Below are positions 1 to 8,732 of a DNA stretch of 64,000 bases, one piece after another. Numbering within the stretch: position 1 is the first letter of the stretch; each line of letters opens with the position of its first letter. A program made the position numbers and the translations under genes. The stretch covers positions 1 to 64,000 of the forward strand of contig NZ_FNCN01000026.1 of the NCBI RefSeq assembly GCF_900100605.1. Direction: 5' to 3'. This DNA comes from Sinosporangium album (GTDB lineage Bacteria; Actinomycetota; Actinomycetes; Streptosporangiales; Streptosporangiaceae). The notes under the pieces were generated by a model. It made no database searches. It worked only from the letters and a program-made list of their open reading frames with translations, and was not told the DNA's origin.

Positions 1-483
1 GTGGAGCACGGGATCGCGCTGGAGTCCGGCGACGAGATACACGCCGACGTGGTCGTCTCCGCGACAGGACTGTCGCTGGTCCCCCTCGGCGCGATCAGGC
101 TGTCGATGGGCGGGGAGGCGATCGACCTGGCCGATACCACCGCCTACCGCGGGCTGATGCTCAGCGGCGTGCCCAACCTGGCCTTCTGTGTCGGCTACAC
201 CAACGCCTCGTGGACGCTGCGGGCCGACCTGTCCTCCCGCTACGTCGTCCGGCTGCTTCGGCACCTGAGGCGCCACGGCCTGAAGACCGCGATGCCGGCT
301 TTCCCGCGCGAGAGCGCCCGCAGCCCACTGCTCGGCTTGACCTCCACCTATGTCCAGCGCGACGGACATCTGTTCCCCCGGCAGGGCGAACGCGACCCGT
401 GGGCGATCACCGACAACTATGTGATCGACCGGATGCGCTTCGCGTTCCTCGACATCGGCAAGGAGATGGTCTTCGGTGGGTAG
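1..483 (+). CDS. Flavin-containing monooxygenase, C-terminal part
   Basis: The gene is cut by the window start, leaving the last 160 codons. The text keeps the late hallmark of FAD/NADPH-dependent Baeyer-Villiger or N-oxidising monooxygenases: a segment near residues 17-25 reading VVVSATGLS, where these enzymes bind FAD through the V-x-A-T-G motif, then a conserved run around NLAFCVGYTNASWTLRADL. The tail near DRMRFAFLDIGKEMVFG is also typical of the EthA-like group. It would oxidise ketones, thioethers or amines in the cytosol. The two Rossmann motifs and the BVMO fingerprint lie outside the window, so the exact subclass cannot be told. Whether position 1 is in mid-gene is inferred from the missing N-terminal half. 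Confidence 0.85.
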   Translation: MEHGIALESGDEIHADVVVSATGLSLVPLGAIRLSMGGEAIDLADTTAYRGLMLSGVPNLAFCVGYTNASWTLRADLSSRYVVRLLRHLRRHGLKTAMPAFPRESARSPLLGLTSTYVQRDGHLFPRQGERDPWAITDNYVIDRMRFAFLDIGKEMVFGG

Positions 484-681
484 CGGCAACCGCGTGATCT
501 CCTTGAACGGCGCCGCCGCGATGGGCCGACCGGTGGTCGCGACGCTCACCGGGTGCGCGGACTGGCCCAGCCGGTGATCATCGACCTCGACCTGGCCGTC
601 TACTGCGGCCCGCCCCGGATCGGTATCGCCGAGGTCGTCAGGGCGGATCACGCTCCCATCGACACGGGGGTGACCCCGTGA
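484..681 (+). other. Unrecognised coding-like stretch, possibly a gene remnant
   Basis: After the monooxygenase stop, the same frame stays open to a TGA at 679-681 that overlaps the GTG start of the next gene. The last part reads LDLAVYCGPPRIGIAEVV and has coding-like third-position GC. No plausible start with a ribosome-binding site is visible; a GTG at 553 is the only candidate. It may be the decayed end of a gene once translated together with the downstream hydrolase, or chance open frame. I do not recognise the family. Confidence 0.2.
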
Positions 682-1796
682 TCCGCGGCGAGGTCGCCCC
701 CGGCTGGCAACCGGTTTGCGACGCCTTCGCCAAGGTTATGAGCGGGCCGGGGGAGATCGGCGCAGGGCTGCACATCATCCACCGGGGCTCGACCGTCGTC
801 GACCTCTACGGCGGCAGCCACGGTCCGGACACCCGGCAGGTGCTCTTCTCCGCCTCCAAAGGCATCGCCTCCGTCTGCCTGGCGGTGCTCACCGACCGCG
901 GTGAGCTCGACGTCGAGGCCCCCGTGGCCAGGTACTGGCCCGAGTTCGGCCGCTGCGGCAAGTCCGGGATCACGGTCGCGCAGCTGCTGAGCCATCAGGC
1001 CGGGCTCATTGCGCCCAAGCAGGGTGCCACCCTCGCCGAGGTGCTCGAAGGACGACCGCTCGCCGATGTCCTGGCGGCCGAGTCCCCACGATGGCCCTTG
1101 CGGCCTGCGGGCCGGCCCGGGTATCACGCGGTCACCTGGGGCACGCTCGCCGACGAGCTGGTCCGCCGCATCACCGGCGGGCGGCTCGGCGACGTGCTCG
1201 ACGAGCTGGTGTGCCGGCCGCAGGACCTGGCGATCAGCATTGGTGGTGGGCAGGCGGGCCGACCGCCCGTGCCTGTGCACGCCGCGGCCCGGATCCCGTT
1301 CACGGTCAGGATGGCCACCGCCGTGTTCGCGCGGGCCGGAACGCCGCTGTGGGAGGCGATGACGGTGGGAGGAGCGCTCACTGAACCTCCCGACGTGTGG
1401 ATGAGCCGGCCAGAGACCCTTGCCGCGCATCTTCCCGCCGCCAACGGCCTGGCCACCGCCTCGGCGCTGGCCAGGTTGTACGCGCTGCTCCTTGCGGGTG
1501 CGCTGGTGAGCGAGGGAACCTGGCGCACCGCCGTACGCCTGCGAACCGCTGGCCGGGATCGGGTCCTGGGCCTGCCCGCGGCTTACGGGTGCGGCTTTGC
1601 CCTGCCCAGCCCCGCCTGGCGGCTGGGTTCGCCCACGGCGTTCGGGCATCCGGGAATCGGCGGCGCGCTCGGCCTCGGCGATCCCCGTCGTGAGCTGGCG
1701 CTGGCCTTCCTCCCGCGGACCATGCCTGCCGATGCCCTGAGCGACGCGCGTCACCGAGTCCTGCTGGACGCGGTGACCAGCGTCATCGGCGCCTGA
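678..1796 (+). CDS. Serine hydrolase of the beta-lactamase class C / EstB type
   Basis: This 372-residue cytosolic protein has the penicillin-binding-like serine hydrolase fold. The nucleophile motif S-x-x-K is seen as SASK at residues 58-61. A tyrosine motif in YHAVTWG lies near residue 150, as in carboxylesterases of the EstB/LovD group. A late HPGIGGALG segment takes the place of the KTG loop. No signal peptide is present, which fits an esterase or transacylase rather than a true beta-lactamase. The natural substrate is not predictable. The GTG start overlaps the stop of the preceding open stretch by four bases, suggesting translational coupling in the past. The end runs into the remnant of an opposing sigma-factor gene. 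Confidence 0.85.
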   Translation: MIRGEVAPGWQPVCDAFAKVMSGPGEIGAGLHIIHRGSTVVDLYGGSHGPDTRQVLFSASKGIASVCLAVLTDRGELDVEAPVARYWPEFGRCGKSGITVAQLLSHQAGLIAPKQGATLAEVLEGRPLADVLAAESPRWPLRPAGRPGYHAVTWGTLADELVRRITGGRLGDVLDELVCRPQDLAISIGGGQAGRPPVPVHAAARIPFTVRMATAVFARAGTPLWEAMTVGGALTEPPDVWMSRPETLAAHLPAANGLATASALARLYALLLAGALVSEGTWRTAVRLRTAGRDRVLGLPAAYGCGFALPSPAWRLGSPTAFGHPGIGGALGLGDPRRELALAFLPRTMPADALSDARHRVLLDAVTSVIGA

Positions 1797-2095
1797 TCCG
1801 ACATGTGGGCCCCAAATTTACGGCAGACACACTGGTCAAAGGTGGTGGTGAGCCTGCGCTGCTCGCTTCGGCGGTGGTTGGCCAGGACCCGCCGGGCCAC
1901 GCCGTACAGCCAGAGCTTGCCGGCCTCGCCGTCGGGGAGCTCGGTTATCCGCCGCCAGGCGATCACATAGGTCTCGGCCACAACGTCGGCGGCGTCCTCG
2001 GGAGAGGAACACCTCCGCACGGCATATCCGAGGATCTGCTCATAGGTTCGCCGGTACACCGCCTCAAACCGGAACCGGTCGTCTTGTTCACTCAC
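1751..2095 (-). pseudogene. ECF sigma factor stub (region 2 only)
   Basis: The first 80 or so residues match sigma-70 region 2 of ECF factors: FEAVYRRTYEQILGYAVRR, then SPEDAADVVAETYVIAWRR and LWLYGVARRVLANHRRSEQR. After about residue 82 the text turns into unrelated sequence and ends at residue 114. Region 4, needed to bind the -35 element, is absent. The break lies near 1850, close to where the hydrolase gene ends, so a deletion probably removed the second half of this gene. It is unlikely to make an active sigma factor. No anti-sigma gene remains beside it. Confidence 0.7.
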
Positions 2096-2268
2096 GCGTC
2101 ATCCTCATCAGGCCTTTCGAACGCTGCGGGCTTTCACTTCCTACGTGTCCGCGGCCGACGGCAGAATTTCAGGCCAGGCAGAAACGACTGAACCGATCGG
2201 AGCGGATCCGCTGTCCTGTGCCAGAGCTTCGTCCTTACGACCCTGGGGCTGACCTGCGGTGAGGAATC

Positions 2269-2712
2269 TTGAGTGGCGACCGTCCATCAGGACCTCTGGC
2301 AACGGTCGCGCAGATAGCTAACCGCTACCCGCTGCCCGCTGCGTTGCCCGTGGCCTGGCTGAGCCACGCCGACCTGGCCGCCGCGACCACCGCCGCCCTC
2401 ACCGCGGACGGCCTGGCCGGCATCACCCTCGACCTCGGCGGCCCCGACGCGGTGACCGGGCCGGAGTTGGCGGCCGCGTTCGGGCCCGGGATCCGCTACG
2501 TCGAACAGGACGTGGACGTCGCAGCCGGCCTGGCCCGCCTGCTCGGCCCGGACACCGCCGAGGGCGTCGCGGCCACCTATCGCTGGGCCCACGGCCCGGC
2601 CGCCGACGACCGCTTCTATGCCACCGACCCGTCGGCGGCCGAACGGCTGGGCGTCCGCCTCACCCCGCTGCGCACCTGGATCGCGGCCCGCTCCAGGACG
2701 ACGACGCCGTGA
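2269..2712 (+). pseudogene. NmrA/SDR-type NAD(P)-binding protein, C-terminal fragment
   Basis: From about residue 18 the protein reads like the substrate-side half of atypical short-chain dehydrogenases of the NmrA group: RYPLPAALPVAWLSHADLA, then DGLAGITLDLGGPDAVTGPELA. The N-terminal Rossmann half with its GxxGxxG motif is missing, and the first 17 residues look unrelated. The fragment ends with a four-base overlap (GTGA) with the next gene. Family members repress or sense NAD(P) or act as quinone or sugar reductases, but this piece cannot bind a nucleotide. A truncated relic is the best reading. Confidence 0.6.
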
Positions 2713-3182
2713 CGGGTACGGGACCGGATATGGGACCGGGGATGGGCACGGGGATGGGCACGGAACCGGGCTCTGGGCTGGGTGCGATGGAGACCGAGGT
2801 GGTGCGGCATCACCGGGTGATCGAGCGCTGGCTGTCGGGCGCGGCCGGGCCCGAGGAGTTCGCGGTCTTCGCCGACGCCCACAACCCGGATTTCGCGCTG
2901 TGCACCCCCGCCGAGGTCGACCGCAAGCGAACGCCCCTCGAGATCCAGGCGGTATGCGCGCCCCACGGGATAGGCCTGCTCCGGATGGTGCTCGGCGGTC
3001 GGCTCGAGGTGGGAGGTTCCACGACCGACGGCCGCATCGAGGTCGTGATCCGCGGCCACAACGAGTACGCGCTCGCCAGCGAGCTTGCCGGGCTGGTCGA
3101 ATGGCTCGAGGTGACCGGCCCTCCGGGTGTGCGAGACCACCTGACCTCGATCGGCAACGCGCTCGTCGAGCGATACGGCTGA
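2709..3182 (+). CDS. Unknown small protein, possible NTF2-like fold
   Basis: The product is 157 residues from GTG 2709 or 131 from ATG 2787. I do not recognise a named family; the length and pattern would suit a DUF4440/SnoaL-like cone fold, but this is a guess. The first 25 residues are a low-complexity Met/Gly/Thr run produced by a short tandem DNA repeat around 2715-2770. The start at 2787 (METEVVRHHRVIERWLSG) therefore looks more natural. The GTG at 2709 overlaps the NmrA fragment stop, which would favour coupling if the upstream gene is read. Confidence 0.5.
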   Translation: MTGTGPDMGPGMGTGMGTEPGSGLGAMETEVVRHHRVIERWLSGAAGPEEFAVFADAHNPDFALCTPAEVDRKRTPLEIQAVCAPHGIGLLRMVLGGRLEVGGSTTDGRIEVVIRGHNEYALASELAGLVEWLEVTGPPGVRDHLTSIGNALVERYG

Positions 3183-3194
3183 GACCGTCCCGTA

Positions 3195-3375
3195 GTGTCG
3201 AAGTGCGGATCTTGGAGGCGTCCTCGCGGAAAGCGGTGTCCCGGACGAAGTGGAGCCTATTTTCGATCACCCAGTGCACCTTCAAGATCGTCGCGATGCG
3301 TTCCCGGCCACCGCGATGTCCCCGGTGTGCGACTCGGCCTGTTGGTAAGGCTGGCCCCCACCAGCCGCCACCTGC
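3195..3375 (-). mobile_element. ISAs1-type transposase C-terminal remnant
   Basis: On the minus strand, positions 3285 down to about 3200 read HWVIENRLHFVRDTAFRED followed by ASKIRTS. This is the C-terminal hallmark of ISAs1-family transposases (H-W-x-I-E-N-x-L-H-W-V-x-D and E-D-A-S-x-R-T). Upstream, to about 3375, related text is found in another frame, so frameshifts have accumulated. The rest of the element is missing. It separates the unknown gene at 2709 from the two-component system. Confidence 0.65.
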
Positions 3376-3428
3376 GCCGTTCCTGCAGGCAGGCGGGGAT
3401 GGGCTCTGTACGGCGGGTGGTTGGTCGA

Positions 3429-4049
3429 CTAACTGAGCAAACCGCGTCGATACCCCTCGCCGACAGCGGCGGCACGGTCGCGGACGCCGAGTTTGTCGTA
3501 GATGTGCAGCAGGTGGGTCTTGATGCTGGCCTCGCTGATGAAGAGTTTGGCGGCCGCCTGGCGATTGGAGGCGCCGTCAGCGACGAGGGCGAGGACCTGC
3601 AGTTCGCGGTCGGTGAGGGCAGCCTTGACCGGTCGGCGTACCTGGTCCATCAGGCGGCCGGCGACCGAGGGGGACAGGACCGGCTCGCCCGCGGCGGCGG
3701 CGCGGACGGCGCGCAGGAGTTCGTCGGTGGGGGCGTCTTTGAGGAGGTAGCCGGTGGCGCCGGCTTCGATGGCGGGCAGGACGTCGGAGTCGCCGTCGAA
3801 GGTGGTCAGGACGAGGACCTTGATGTGAGGGTGGGAGTGGCGCAGGGCGGTGATGGCGGTGACGCCGTCCATTTCGGGCATGCGCAGGTCCATGAGGACG
3901 ATGTCGACCTCGAGTGCGGCGGCGCGGTCGATGCCTTCGCGGCCGTTGGCGGCTTCTCCGGCGACATCGATGTCGGGTTCGGTTTCGAAGGCGGCGCGCA
4001 GGCCGTCGCGGACGATGGGGTGATCGTCGACGAGGAGGAGGCGGATCAC
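3429..4049 (-). CDS. NarL/LuxR-family response regulator
   Basis: The product has 206 residues. An N-terminal receiver domain carries the acidic pair at Asp8-Asp9, the phosphorylated Asp54 in VLMDLRMPE and the conserved Lys near residue 104. A C-terminal LuxR-type helix-turn-helix (about residues 140-200; LTDRELQVLALVADGASNRQ) binds DNA. The GTG start at 4049 overlaps the stop of the kinase gene by four bases, so the pair is translationally coupled. The genes immediately upstream in the same direction encode an ABC permease and ATPase, which the system probably controls or senses, as in LiaRS- or DesKR-type export loci. The signal is unknown. Confidence 0.93.
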   Translation of the reverse strand: MIRLLLVDDHPIVRDGLRAAFETEPDIDVAGEAANGREGIDRAAALEVDIVLMDLRMPEMDGVTAITALRHSHPHIKVLVLTTFDGDSDVLPAIEAGATGYLLKDAPTDELLRAVRAAAAGEPVLSPSVAGRLMDQVRRPVKAALTDRELQVLALVADGASNRQAAAKLFISEASIKTHLLHIYDKLGVRDRAAAVGEGYRRGLLS

Positions 4050-5254
4050 TGGGGGTTTCCTTGGAGCGCGGGGACGGTGGCGCTGACGGCGGTGCCCTCG
4101 CCGGGCGTGCTCTCGATTTCGAGGGAGCCGCCGACGCCGCGTAGGCGTTGTCTCATGCTGCTGAGGCCGAATCCTTTGCCGTTGGGGTTGTGGATGCCGG
4201 TGCCGTTGTCGCGGATGTCGAGCAGGACGACAGTGCCGGTGTAGGACAGGGTGAGGCCGGCGCGGGTGGCGCCCGCGTGTTTGGCGACGTTGGCGAGGGC
4301 TTCCTGGGCGACACGGAAGAGGGTGACCTCGATGGCTGGGCTGAGGGGGACGCGGTCGCCGGTCACTTCGACGTGGAGGTCGACGCCGGTGCTCTGGCTC
4401 CAGTTGCGGGCCAGGGTAGTCATGGCTTCGGGAAGGTGGGCGTCCTCGAGCTGGTGGGGCTGGAGGGCGGAGGCGGAGCGACGGGCTTCGGTGAGGCTGT
4501 CCTGGGCGAGGTTGAGCGCGAGTTCGACGTGGGTGTCGGAGTCCTCGACACGTTGGGCGGCGCGGAGCTGGGTGATGATGCCGGTGAGGCCTTGGGCGAG
4601 GGTGTCGTGGATCTCGCGTGCCATGCGCTGGCGTTCGTCGAGGATGCCGGCCTGGTGGGCTTGGGTGAGGAGCTGGGCGTGGAGGTCGGCGTTCTCCTCC
4701 ATGGCGGTCTGGAGGTCGTTGACTGCTTTGCGGTATTTGCGTTGCCGGTCCTCGATCTTGATGCCTGCGATGGAGCCGCCGCCGATGGCGACGGTCTGCA
4801 GGGCGATGATCGCCAAGTAGAAGGCGATCAGCTGGATGGTGGCCTGGGCCCAGTCGAGCGTCGAGCCGTACAGGACGAAGGAGGTGGCGGCGACGGCGGC
4901 GAAGGTCCACGTGGAGGGAGCGAAGTTGGCGGCGAGGAAGAAGCCGGAGATGCAGTAGATGAGGAAGATGGGGTCGTGGAAGGCGAGCAGTGCGGCGGTG
5001 GCCAGGACGCCGACGAAGTGAACGGTGACGACGACCCGACGTCCGCGCAGGGCCGCGGGCAGGAGGGTGTGGGCGCCGAGAATCCAGGCGAGGGCCAGGG
5101 CGGTGAGCGCGAGAGTTCGGGGGATCCCGCCTTCCGGCTGGTCAGGTGAGGCCAGGCTGAAGACCAGGGAAGCGGCGAGGGTGATGTAGGGGACGATCTC
5201 GATGACGCGCTCGAAGCGTTGCTCCCAGGCCGAAGGCGGAAAGGGGTCGTTCAT
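4046..5254 (-). CDS. NarL-type sensor histidine kinase
   Basis: This is a 402-residue membrane kinase. Several hydrophobic segments between residues 20 and 160 form the membrane sensor. A short coiled coil (165-205) leads to a HisKA_3 dimerisation domain with the phosphoacceptor in REIHDTLAQGL (His216). A HATPase_c domain follows, with an N box near residue 314 and a G box (DNGTG, GKGFGLSSMRQRL) around 345-367. There is no large extracellular domain, so the signal is likely met in the membrane, as in bacitracin- or lipid-sensing kinases. The partner regulator is the overlapping downstream gene. Confidence 0.92.
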   Translation of the reverse strand: MNDPFPPSAWEQRFERVIEIVPYITLAASLVFSLASPDQPEGGIPRTLALTALALAWILGAHTLLPAALRGRRVVVTVHFVGVLATAALLAFHDPIFLIYCISGFFLAANFAPSTWTFAAVAATSFVLYGSTLDWAQATIQLIAFYLAIIALQTVAIGGGSIAGIKIEDRQRKYRKAVNDLQTAMEENADLHAQLLTQAHQAGILDERQRMAREIHDTLAQGLTGIITQLRAAQRVEDSDTHVELALNLAQDSLTEARRSASALQPHQLEDAHLPEAMTTLARNWSQSTGVDLHVEVTGDRVPLSPAIEVTLFRVAQEALANVAKHAGATRAGLTLSYTGTVVLLDIRDNGTGIHNPNGKGFGLSSMRQRLRGVGGSLEIESTPGEGTAVSATVPALQGNPQ

Positions 5255-5305
5255 CCGGAGCGTGCTCTCCCTCGCGGGTATGGACAGCTTTCACCTGGTG
5301 GCGGC

Positions 5306-7108
5306 CTATGAGGGCGAGTTTAGGCGCATAGGGATCAGGATGGCGTAGCCGTACATGAGCAGCCCTAGGGCGATCATGAAGATGATGGTGGGCCATTGCC
5401 AGATGGGCGGGAGATGAAGGGCGAGGAACCACCCGGGATCCGCGATGCCGAAGATCTTCATGACCATGGGGACGACCCCCTGGGGGAAGAGGGGCAGCCA
5501 GGCGGTGAGGTAGCAGACGGTGACGCCGATGCGGTGCACGACGGGGAGGTCGGCGGTAGTGGGCTTGCCAGCCTGGGGCGCGGGGCCGTGCTTCATGAGG
5601 TTGAGCAGCTCGGTCCCGTGGTTCTCGAGCCTGCGGTAGGCGATCCTGCCCAGGCCCCAGGCGCTGAGGGCGCCTGTGAGAACGCCGCTGGCGACGCCCG
5701 CCCAGGGGTTGAGGAGGATGGCGCCTGCTGTGGGGAGGGCAATGGACGGGAGGGCGATGAGTACGAGCCAGGCGAGGCTGGTCTCGGCGGTCTCGTCGGC
5801 GCCGGTGCTGAGCGGGTTGCCGCCCCGCTTGTGCGGGTCGGTGCCGGGGACGAGCGAGGTGACGGCGAGCAGGACGATGATCCCGGCGCCGCCGCCGAGG
5901 AGGGCGGGGAGCAGGCCGAGGACCCAGGGCCAGGCCCAGGGCTCGCCGCTGATGAGGGTTCCGGCCAGGGAGAGGGCGATGGCGGCGGGGCCGACGATGA
6001 GGAACCAGGCCAGTTGCCGGCCGCGGACGTCGGCGCGTTCCGCGCCGGGGGTCATGAGGGTGAGCCAGAGGGCGGTGCCGTCGGCGCCGTAGAGGTTGGC
6101 CGAGGAGGCGGCGGCCATCACGATCGCGATGAGGCCGGTGAAAGGGACCACGACCCAGGCATCGAGGGGGACGAGCAGGAAGGGGAAGACGAGGGCGAAT
6201 GAGAAGGCGGTGCCGAGCAGTTGGATGCGGACGAGGTCGCGCCACCAGGCGCGCAGTTCCTTGGCGGCGGAGACGCGGGCGCCTCCGGTGGTGGGGAAGG
6301 GGCGGGGCGCGCCGCGGCGCGGTGGCACGCCGCCGCGGGCGGCCGAGACGACGCGTCGTGACAGCAGGGTGGCCCAGGAGGCCAGCAGGAGGGCGATGAG
6401 GCCGGCGTTGGCGGCGAGGATCGCCAGGGCCAGGGGCCAGGGGGCCTCGATCGCGGCGACGCCCCATCCAGAGGGCAGGGCGCGCACCAGATGGTGGGAC
6501 CAGGCGGCGGTGTCGCCGCCGAGGGCCGCGACGGGTGCCCAGCCATTGCTGCACAGGGCGATGGCGGTGCCGGCGACGACACCGACGGAGGCCGCGGTGG
6601 CGCGGGACCTGACGAACAGGCCGATGAGCGCGACGACGACTCGGGAGATCATCACCATGGTGATGAGCGTGATGACGGCCGCGACCAGTCCGATGAGGAC
6701 ACCGGCCGGGCCGTGGCGCCAGCCGTACACGGGCAGGGAGAGCAGGGCGATGAGGTTGACGGCGGGTGCGGGGCCCGCGAAGGCTCCGGCGAGCAGGGCC
6801 GCGGCGGTCCGGCGCGGGGTGGCCGGGAGCATGGCGAAGTATTCGGGGCGCAGGGTCTCGTTGCCGCCGCCGATGAGGATGGGGCCGAAGATCCAGCCGG
6901 ACAGCCAGGCGGCAAGGGCGAGGGGGAGATAGGCGGGCCATAGGACGGCCACGGCGATGGTTCCGGCGGCCAGGATCAGTCCGACGGAGACGCCGGTGTA
7001 GAGGTTGGCGGCGTCGTCGCCGCCCAGGGAGTTGCGCATGAGCGTCAGCCGCATGCGGATCATGAGCTTTGCCAGGGCGGCCGGGCCGGGGGTCAGGAGG
7101 TGAGCCAC
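5306..7108 (-). CDS. ABC transporter permease, multi-span membrane protein
   Basis: This 600-residue protein has roughly a dozen or more hydrophobic segments and no ATPase motifs. It is the membrane partner of the ATPase encoded just upstream. Its start overlaps the ATPase gene by 16 bases, showing co-translation. Architecture and length suit ABC-2-like exporters of lipids, peptides or antibiotics found beside LiaRS-like two-component systems in actinomycetes. Loops are Arg/Pro rich and carry no recognisable catalytic domain. The substrate cannot be told; drug or envelope-stress export is an inference from the adjoining kinase/regulator pair. Confidence 0.85.
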   Translation of the reverse strand: MAHLLTPGPAALAKLMIRMRLTLMRNSLGGDDAANLYTGVSVGLILAAGTIAVAVLWPAYLPLALAAWLSGWIFGPILIGGGNETLRPEYFAMLPATPRRTAAALLAGAFAGPAPAVNLIALLSLPVYGWRHGPAGVLIGLVAAVITLITMVMISRVVVALIGLFVRSRATAASVGVVAGTAIALCSNGWAPVAALGGDTAAWSHHLVRALPSGWGVAAIEAPWPLALAILAANAGLIALLLASWATLLSRRVVSAARGGVPPRRGAPRPFPTTGGARVSAAKELRAWWRDLVRIQLLGTAFSFALVFPFLLVPLDAWVVVPFTGLIAIVMAAASSANLYGADGTALWLTLMTPGAERADVRGRQLAWFLIVGPAAIALSLAGTLISGEPWAWPWVLGLLPALLGGGAGIIVLLAVTSLVPGTDPHKRGGNPLSTGADETAETSLAWLVLIALPSIALPTAGAILLNPWAGVASGVLTGALSAWGLGRIAYRRLENHGTELLNLMKHGPAPQAGKPTTADLPVVHRIGVTVCYLTAWLPLFPQGVVPMVMKIFGIADPGWFLALHLPPIWQWPTIIFMIALGLLMYGYAILIPMRLNSPS

Positions 7109-7860
7109 GCCAGTCCCTCCGTTCCTCCGGTGCGGGCGCCGACGAGGTCGACGAAGGCGTCTTCGAGGGTTCCTGCGCCGCGGACATCGGCGAGGGGGCC
7201 GGCGGCCATGACGCGGCCGTCGGAGATGACGCCCACGTGGTCGCAGAGCTGCTCGACGAGGGCCATGACGTGGCTGGAGATGATCACCGAGCCGCCACTG
7301 CCGACGAACCTGCGCAGGATGGTGCGGATGGTGGCGGCGGAGACGGGGTCGACGGCCTCGAAGGGCTCGTCCAGGACGAGCAGGCGGGGGGCGTGCAGGA
7401 GGGCGACGGCCAGGCCGATCTTCTTGCGCATGCCGGTGGAGTATTCGATGACCAGGGTCCGCTCGGCGGTGTCGAGTTCGAGGACCTGGAGGAGTTCGTC
7501 GGTGCGTTCCGCGACGGTGTCGTGAGGGATGCCGCGCAGCAGGCCGAGGTAGGTGAGGACCTCGCGGCCGGTGAGGCGCTCCGGCATGGCGTTGCCGTCG
7601 GGCAGGACGCCGATCAGTCCCTTGGCCTGGACGGTGTCGCGCCAGACGTCGACGCCGAAGATCTCGGCGGTGCCGGCGTCGGGGCGCAGCAGGCCGACGG
7701 CCATCGCGAGGGTGGTGGTCTTTCCGGCACCGTTGGGACCGACCAGGCCGTAGAAGGATCCGGCGGGGACAGTGAGGTGGATGTCGTCGACGGCCTCGTG
7801 GTCGCCGAAGGCTTTGCGGAGTCCGACGGTGCGCAGGGCGGGCTCCCGGTGTGTTGGCAT
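7093..7860 (-). CDS. ABC transporter ATP-binding protein
   Basis: The product has 255 residues from ATG 7860 (MPTHREPALRTVGLRKAFG). Walker A is GPNGAGKTT, a signature-like segment reads EYSTGMRKKIGLAVALL, and Walker B is LLVLDEPFEAVD, followed by a switch His in IISSHVMALVEQL. The layout is that of single-domain drug or lipid exporter ATPases. The frame stays open further upstream, but the family start and the palindrome at 7925-7952 favour 7860. It forms an operon with the permease and probably the two-component genes downstream. Confidence 0.93.
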   Translation of the reverse strand: MPTHREPALRTVGLRKAFGDHEAVDDIHLTVPAGSFYGLVGPNGAGKTTTLAMAVGLLRPDAGTAEIFGVDVWRDTVQAKGLIGVLPDGNAMPERLTGREVLTYLGLLRGIPHDTVAERTDELLQVLELDTAERTLVIEYSTGMRKKIGLAVALLHAPRLLVLDEPFEAVDPVSAATIRTILRRFVGSGGSVIISSHVMALVEQLCDHVGVISDGRVMAAGPLADVRGAGTLEDAFVDLVGARTGGTEGLAWLTS

Positions 7861-7924
7861 GCCTTGAGAATCGCGCGGGGAGTGGGGGGGCGGATCGTCC
7901 GGCCGGAGAGCGGGATGGTGGATT

Positions 7925-7952
7925 CCTGCATCAACCGATCGGTTGATGCAGG
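7925..7952. promoter_or_regulatory. Perfect 28-bp palindromic operator upstream of the ABC operon
   Basis: Each 14-base arm reads CCTGCATCAACCGA against its exact reverse complement, with no spacer. The inner core ATCAACCGATCGGTTGAT is typical in length and symmetry of TetR-family operators. It ends about 65 bases upstream of the ATG of the ABC ATPase gene, so it is well placed to block or modulate its promoter. No TetR gene lies next to it, so the regulator would act from elsewhere or has been lost. Confidence 0.7.
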
Positions 7953-8309
7953 GAGGGCGGCTGGCCCGTGGTGCGGGTCCCAGCGCCGCTGTCCACCGGC
8001 CCATGGTCGGCTGGCTCGACAGACGCGGAACAGGCGCAGCTCCGTGTCAAGCCCATAGCGTCGCGCCCGCTTTCGGCGTGGGCGACGTTCTTGAGCGTAG
8101 AAGAGAGACCTGAATCCGTGGCGCTGGCTGGCCACCCAGGTGTGCGAACGGGAGCGCCGAGCCGACCGGATGCGTGAGGCGCTGGGGGTTGAGGCAGTAG
8201 TTATCGCTGAGATTGATCTTGTACCCGGATTGACGCGGATATGGTGGTTAACCCGCAGCTCGGTGCTGTGCACGGTTCTTGGGCGGTTGTTGTCGCTCCG
8301 CTACGATCT
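7953..8309. other. Gap without a recognisable gene
   Basis: Open frames here are short and none carries a family signature. A plus-strand stretch around 8105-8230 (reading NPWRWLATQVCERERRADRM) has coding-like composition and may be a decayed transposon or recombinase piece, but I cannot name it. It leads directly into the Tn3 transposase remnant. Confidence 0.3.
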
Positions 8310-8649
8310 TCGCCAAGCTGTTGGAGCCGCGGCGGACGGCGACTCTGGTGGCGGTGACCCGGTCGTTGGAGGCCGAGGCGATCGATGACGCGCTCGATCT
8401 GTTCGCGCTGCTGGTGGCCACCAGGCTGATCAGCCCGGCGCGGCGCAATTGTCGGCCGCCGTCGACCAGCTCCGCGCTCAGGGCGTGCCCGTCAAGGACG
8501 AGGACGTCGCCCGGCTCAGCCCCCTCGGCCACGCCCACATCAACTTCCTGGGCCGCTATGCCATCACCGCCTCCGCGCCCACCCAGGGACTCCGCGACCT
8601 CGGGCAGATCCCTGACCTTCCCGACGAAGCCGACCGCGACTGGGCCTGA
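8310..8649 (+). mobile_element. Tn3-family transposase remnant (two collapsed pieces)
   Basis: Positions 8310-8450 read FAKLLEPRRTATLVAVTRSL and then IDDALDLFALLVATRLI, an internal segment of actinobacterial Tn3 transposases. Positions 8449-8649, in another frame, read DQLRAQGVPVKDEDVARLSP and then GHAHINFLGRYA, the C-terminal end of the same family. The several hundred codons between, with the DDE residues, are gone. It is a dead relic. Related fragments occur at 11942, 14510 and 20016. Confidence 0.7.
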
Positions 8650-8685
8650 ACGGGACGCCGAGGCTAACGTCGGGGGACGAAAAGC

Positions 8686-8718
8686 GGCGGCCAGCGATTT
8701 ACATGATCGCTGGCCGCC
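8686..8718 (-). terminator. Intrinsic terminator of the ASCH/AAA operon
   Basis: A 13-bp perfect stem (GGCGGCCAGCGAT and its complement) closes a 7-base loop. Read on the minus strand it is followed by TTTT. It starts 15 bases after the stop of the ASCH gene at 8733, the right place for an intrinsic terminator. Confidence 0.75.
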
Positions 8719-8732
8719 TGCTTCAGGTGAGG

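Noticed and set aside
648..1754. Long minus-strand open frame of 368 codons
   Set aside because: It is the antisense shadow of the serine hydrolase gene, rich in Arg/Gly/Pro without family features. Similar shadows occur under most genes here because of the high GC content.
3429..4910. A single 493-residue protein with a response-regulator end
   Set aside because: The first 285 residues are Arg/Pro/His-rich antisense-like text within the kinase gene. The receiver domain begins at GTG 4049.
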